In this document: positions 59,138 through 64,000 of the stretch, one piece after another | How positions within the stretch are numbered: the stretch's first letter is position 1 | Layout: the number at the start of each line of letters is the position of its first letter | Assembly: GCF_020382885.2 (NCBI RefSeq) | Contig: NC_058496.1 | Location: forward strand, 7,432,501 to 7,496,500 | Reading direction: 5' to 3' | DNA length: 64,000 bases | Source of the DNA: Scatophagus argus | Lineage: Eukaryota > Chordata > Actinopteri > Scatophagidae | Translations under genes and position numbers: made by a program | The notes under the pieces: generated by a model | The model's input: only the letters and a program-made list of their open reading frames with translations | Told to the model about the DNA's origin: nothing | Databases searched by the model: none

Positions 59138-62100
59138 TCAGTCTTGAATAAGCCCGTCAAACACCAGCGCAGCATCAAGTGGTGGAGTGCTGGGATCGTA
59201 GCAGCCTCTCGCCTGCTTAGTGACCACGGGACACAAGTCGTGTTCACACCATCTGATAAAGGAAAACAAAAACATGTATTATGAATTGATGCAATTTTTT
59301 AAAATCTTTTTTTTTAAGTAGGAGAAGTGAAATTTTACCCTTTTTCTTACCTGAGAGCTGCGTAGGTGTCAGATGGAGAGGCGCCTTTCCAACATGCATG
59401 GTCAATGAGCAGGGCACCTGTTAACATACAGATAGTTGACTACTTCAACAATCTCACAAATCGAAGCTTGCTTACGCGTCTTGGGGAGCACTACTGTATA
59501 TATGGAAGAAAGTACCTCAAGGATGTCACTTGAGTCAGTGGCAGATGTATCTGAAGACTTCAAGTTTGAACAAGAAAAAAACTCTGGGGTTATGGCTTAA
59601 AGTGAGGTGAGTGTACCAAACCTCTGCGGTCCACTCCTCATCTCTGCTTGATGCTCTTGACTCAAGAGCTGCTATTAGCATAACACATTAATCTCTGACC
59701 AGCTGTTGGCGGTTGAGTTGCATTGTGGGTATCAAGGTTTTGACAAAGAAGAGGAATGTGTTGAGCAAGAAAAGACAGTATCTCTGGTTCTGCTGCATTG
59801 GCTGTATTGTGTGTGTGTGTGTTTGTTAATGGAGTACTCTTGTAAGGGAGAGGAGTTCATGTGTGGTTGCGGTACCCACCCGCGTAGATGCGAGCCAGGC
59901 TGTATGCCAGGTCTCTGGCTGCCAGCTCCAGGTAGGAGGGTGCTCTGGTAGCCGCTACCTGAACAAAGGCCTCCAGTTCAGAGAGAGCCCCCTCCACTGC
60001 TTTCACAGCTGGGGCCAATGAGGAAACACCTGATGCACCTGCAAGCAGGGACTTCAAGGACAAGAACATTTGACAAGAGCACTTTACATTCCTGTTCAAC
60101 TTAACTCAACTCATGTCATAGTTCCTGAACCGGTTTGGTTGGTTCATTCCCTGAATCTGTACCTTGCTATGGGTGAAGTAAGCACGAAGAACCATTCCTG
60201 AGCTACGAGCCATACAGCGCAGCACATCCAGAGACAGGACATTTGTAGTACCTTCCCAAATACTCAACACCTGAGAGAGAAAGAGATGGGCAAGCTCAAA
60301 AATTGCAAAAACTGTAAAATATTGTTTATTTTGGTGATATTACCTGTGCATCACGAAGTAGCCCAGGCAGCCCAGTATCCTCGATGTAGCCCTGTCCACC
60401 GAAACTTTCCAAACCCTCTGACACCACAGCCACCACCTGAGACAAAACAAAACAAGGAAGTTAAGGGCTGGTACGAAAACAGCGGGATGACAGTTCATCA
60501 CATTTGTGCTGCCAATGCAACCTGCTTCCCAGTGTATAGTTTGACCACAGGAGTGAGCAGACGTAGCAGGTGTGTATCAAGCTCGGTCGCAATGCCGCTT
60601 TCCTCTCGGCCCAACAGACGACACACATCCATCACCATAAGGAACGCTCCACGAGTCTCCACCTGTCCATGTCAGAAGCAGGCACGAGTGAGGCATGATG
60701 GGAGACTGTGTGGAAGTTGTGTAGTTTTGTTCAAACCTGAAAAGCTTACCTCCATCCTAGAGAGAGTCTGCATGTGCAGTGAGTGGTCTTTAAGAAGCTT
60801 TCCGAAGGCGGTCCGGCGGGTGGCATAGTCACGAGCTAACTGCACTACCCTTTGAACACACACACATTATTAATCAGCTTATTTACAGCATGTTTTTAGG
60901 AATGAGTTATTGGTGACTGACATGCAGAGCAGTAGATCAGGGACTATCCTGCCTTCTCATTGCAGCTGCTGCAGAGATGCTGTTGTGTATCCGGGTTATA
61001 GTCAGCATGTTAGCTATTGAGGCCACACCTTTCCCTTCCACTGAAAGCTGTAAATGTAAAGAAGTCAAAGACAATGCACAAAGTAAATAGAGTGAGCAGT
61101 GTTGTGGGTATTGGTGAAACACGTGAATGTACAAACAGGAACCCTTATGCAAGTCAAAAGTAGTCTGCCAGCCCAGTGGAGGTATTATGCAAGTTGCCTT
61201 GGGCATTTGCCAACAAATTAGCTATAAGAATCTAAAAGATGATTTGTGGGGCTTTTCCAGGGACACTTTGGGCCACGCCATGTCAAACCATGCTGCGCTG
61301 ATTTGCATTCACAATTACCACTTCAACTACACTGAGTTGTGCCACACAGCACTCAAAATGTACCAACCCTTGAACCCAAATAGCAAAGCCCAAATAGAAC
61401 ATCGAGAACTGGTCTACATCCAGCCTTCTAGCAGTCAATAGCTCTTTGTTATGGAGGATTGGTTAACTGTGAATGTTCCACTTGGCAGATTAACACCAGA
61501 AATGTTTTGCATATTCTCACTCAGCAAAGCTTTAGTATAAACAAACTGAGTTGCGCTTGACCCAGTGTGGCTTTGCTATAACATAGACATTGATCATACT
61601 TGCATAGAACAGAGGAGGAGTCCACAGTTTATCGTAACCGAAATAACTGATAATGTACAGCATAACTGACCTTGTGTGCCTGCAGGCCATCCAGCAGCAA
61701 CTCAGCAGTCGGCATCTGTCTTGTACCCAGCTTGTCCTTCAGCCTCTGAACCTCTATACCCTTCAGCCGGCCATCCTCATCTCTACTCACTTCTGCATAG
61801 AACAAAGACAAACCCCGGCTACCCTGTGGGACACAGACAAGCGTACGTGTGGTGCAATAAAATCACTTTGCAAGTCATTCAAGAAGGGTGATGACTGAGG
61901 TGAGAGGAGTGTCAGAAGTCAGCAGTACTGGCGTTGTTGCTCCTGTTCTGTCCTGTATTCTGGCCAGTGTGAGAGTCATGTCTGCATCTGTAGCAGAAGT
62001 GAACCACTTGAAGCCGTGAAGTTTGTATGAACCGTCTGCCTGGGGAACAGCCACCGTCTCCGTGCCACTGCCTGAAGAAATGCAACAAGTCAGTCTGATA

Positions 62101-63288
62101 CTGTGCTCAATTATTCCAACACCTCTGTACTCAATACCACTTTACGACTTTTGGTATTGGTCCATTCGTATAATACTTAGTCTTGTGCTGTACAACAAAG
62201 CTAAAAGCAGTAAGTGTGTAAGTGTATAAAAAGATTTCCTCGAAAGATCAATTAACTATCACCAGAACACGAGTGGATAGAGTGATATACATAAGACAAT
62301 GTGGGCGTCACTACTGACCCACATCAGATCCTCCCTGTCTTTCTGTCATCCACTGTCCAGACGTCCAGAAACGTTCAGGCTGACGGGTGGTCAAACGACT
62401 GTAGGCTTCATCTACCGACCATGAAACACCTAGAGACTTCACACACATGGCCAGAACATCATTCATAATAATAGGTTAAAACAAGGATGCATTTACATGC
62501 ATTACAGCAACTTACTGGGTTGCACACACACACACACACACACACACACTTTTTCACATGCAGCTTTCTGATATTTTTCACCTAACAACTACTATATACC
62601 ATATTTCTACACCAAAGCTGTCATTTTAAATGTTTAAGTGACATTTGATCAAGAGCAGATAGAAAGGTTTCCTCGTGAGGACATTTGAACCGAAGGTGCA
62701 GAGACAACATCTCAGAGTGCCAAGACTATGTCATGCACATGCTCTGGTAATTAAAAATAAAATGATGAAAAACAGGCTTCGTGTTTACATGCCTTCAAAG
62801 AAATGTAGGTCACCTCACAAAAACAACAATACTGTGGTTGTACAGTGTGAGATGTTAATTAGATAATTTGCTTTCCTGACAAACCTGGATGACTTTAGCA
62901 GCTCCATCAGTCATGGCCAGAGGACAGGTGTAGAGACCAGCCGAGGGAGAGAAGATGTACAACTTGCTCATTTGGTACACACGACTGGAACACACACACA
63001 CACACCATTTAGAACAACTTATCCTATTAGAAACTGCTAAAAATGTTTACTGAACTGCTGTACCACAGTCCCCTAACCTCCACTCCCCAAATGATCTCTC
63101 ATAAGCAATGGCAACCAGTCCCTCCTGCGCTGACAGCTCTTTCATGCGTTTCCAGGCCGGAGAGGTCACGATGTGGTCCACTCTGCGACCCCAGGAGTCA
63201 AAGTGCGCCAGCCGTGGAGGCGTAACCTCACACTCTCTGCCCCACTCGTCCACCTCATTGGCCACACGCTCTCCAAATGCACACAGGT
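59138..63288 (-). CDS. AidB-like acyl-CoA dehydrogenase family protein, 3' part (5' exons outside window)
   Basis: Thirteen minus-strand exons: 63078-63288, 62885-62984, 62319-62436, 61929-62071, 61671-61823, 60953-61047, 60750-60849, 60522-60662, 60344-60436, 60163-60270, 59880-60051, 59351-59417 and 59138-59252. They join in frame to about 537 residues. The closest protein I know is E. coli AidB: shared are [58 protein letters not shown] and [21 protein letters not shown] and FGGQGY are FAD-dehydrogenase signatures, and the Glu of IWEG sits at the usual ACAD catalytic-base position. This suggests an FAD-dependent oxidation, but the substrate is unknown; AidB itself is linked to alkylation damage. 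No recognisable start exon lies between 63289 and 64000. The intron 60850-60952 has a GC donor. It is not ACAD9, ACAD10 or ACAD11, judging by the AidB-type motifs. Confidence 0.85.
60850..60952 (-). other. GC-AG intron of the AidB-like gene
   Basis: On the minus strand the donor is AGAAG/GCAGGA and the acceptor TCAAAG/GGTAGTG. The joined frame reads [18 protein letters not shown], which fits the ACAD fold at this point. No GT donor within the next 60 bases keeps the frame. Confidence 0.75.
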
Positions 63289-63506
63289 CTGAGAAAAATG
63301 CCTTTGAACAAGAGGCAGATCAAAATCGCCTGACAACATAGAACTTATCCAGTTGTTTGCTCAAGTTTTGATTCGGAAAATGAGCTATTTGATGTTGCGG
63401 CAGCAAAACTAAGGGAATAATGTGCATCAGACATGTAACTGAAGCTTTAAACAATTGATTAAACCAGGTATATTTGTACGCATTTTATATGTTTATCATA
63501 TAAAAT

Positions 63507-63862
63507 GGGGGCAGCCGTGGCCTAGAGGTTGGAGAAGCGGCTGGTGATCGGAGGGTCACCGGTTCGATTCCCCCTCTGGACGGGCAGGAAAAATTTGGGT
63601 GTGATGGAGAGATTAATGCGATAAAATGCTACCCCCCCCCTTCATTAGCTGGCTGATGTGCCCTTGAGCAAGGCACTTAACCCCCCGATATGCTCCCCGG
63701 GCGCTTGATGCTGCCCACTGCTCCTGTGTGTGTTTCACTGCATGTAGTTTGCCGGGTGTTGCATGTGTGTGTTCAACTAAGGATGGGATAAATGCAGTAG
63801 TAAAATTCAGTATGTGTGTATGTAAATATATATATATATGTACTGCCAATAAAAGTTGATTA
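63507..63862 (+). mobile_element. tRNA-derived SINE, near full length
   Basis: Begins GGGGGCAGCCGTGGCCTAGA with a pol III A box near 63518-63528 and a B box GGTTCGATTCC at 63561-63571. Then come GACGGGCAGGAAAAATTTGG, TGTGCCCTTGAGCAAGGCAC, GGGCGCTTGATGCTGCCCAC and a tail with TATATATA and CCAATAAAAG. Same family as 28522-28841. It sits in the intron or upstream DNA of the AidB-like gene. The tRNA-like head is not a working tRNA gene: it does not close into a full cloverleaf. Confidence 0.88.
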
Positions 63863-64000
63863 GTTAATGTGACCCCTTGCCCTTTGCCTCTAAGACAACT
63901 TATATGTACAGAGGCAGTACAGAGGGTCCAAATGTAGCAGCATTTTGGGACATTTCTGTATAACACATTTCCAACAGCAGCTGAAGACACAGCTGAAGGC
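63863..64000. other. Unassigned right edge
   Basis: No exon of the AidB-like gene is recognisable here; probably intron. Confidence 0.4.

Noticed and set aside
60029-60038. Alternative acceptor TTGCAG/GTGCATCA for the AidB-like exon ending at 59880
   Set aside because: The preceding exon ends in phase 0 and this acceptor would shift the frame. The acceptor giving exon start 60051 keeps it.
63507-63580. Possible tRNA gene (A box and B box present)
   Set aside because: It is the head of a SINE: long tRNA-unrelated body, a second copy in the window, and no complete cloverleaf.

Overview
This is vertebrate nuclear DNA. Genes are split into many exons with GT-AG introns, introns are small, (CA)n/(GT)n runs are abundant, and several dispersed repeats look typical of ray-finned fish. 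I read it as a teleost, probably a percomorph; the species cannot be told from the window. There is no prokaryotic or viral gene content, no rRNA, no functional tRNA gene and no CRISPR array. Layout, left to right: (1) 63-5678, + strand: the 3' part of a TAPP-family gene (plekha2-like). Its 5' exons lie outside the window. (2) 6.8-13.8 kb: intergenic DNA followed by the GC-rich upstream region of a T-box gene. (3) 13808-23420, + strand: a complete eight-coding-exon tbx5, probably the faster-evolving tbx5b duplicate, with a 3' UTR to about 25.1 kb. (4) 25.1-34.2 kb: a gene-poor interval with a SINE, a very short LINE-tail insertion and two other dispersed repeats. (5) 34329-37082, + strand: cfap73. 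(6) 38338-39994, - strand: iqcd (DRC10), convergent with cfap73. (7) 41327-51021, + strand: tpcn1, 26 coding exons, divergent from iqcd. (8) 52135-58154, - strand: slc8b1 (NCLX), 15 coding exons, tail to tail with tpcn1. (9) 59138-63288, - strand: the 3' part of an AidB-like acyl-CoA dehydrogenase gene that runs off the right edge. The order cfap73-iqcd-tpcn1-slc8b1 agrees with human 12q24.13 as I know it (CFAP73, DDX54, RITA1, IQCD, TPCN1, SLC8B1). TBX5 is also on human 12q24 but further away, so the block is a compacted 12q24-like segment without DDX54 and RITA1 between cfap73 and iqcd. How the genes work together: cfap73 and iqcd both encode coiled-coil regulators of axonemal dyneins, and RFX (X-box) type motifs sit just upstream of each. 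tpcn1 (endolysosomal cation channel) and slc8b1 (mitochondrial Na+/Ca2+ exchanger) are both organelle ion transporters, but I see no sign that they share regulation. tbx5 is a heart and pectoral-fin transcription factor set in the largest non-coding territory of the window. All exon borders were placed by hand from splice signals, reading phase and remembered family sequences; every coding gene closes in frame. I found no evidence of a novel molecular system. The more unusual points are two GC-AG introns, two 31-36 bp LINE-tail insertions with intact target-site duplications, a (GT)n run that replaces the polypyrimidine tract of the tbx5 first coding exon, substitutions at usually fixed T-box positions, and an AidB-type dehydrogenase in a vertebrate.
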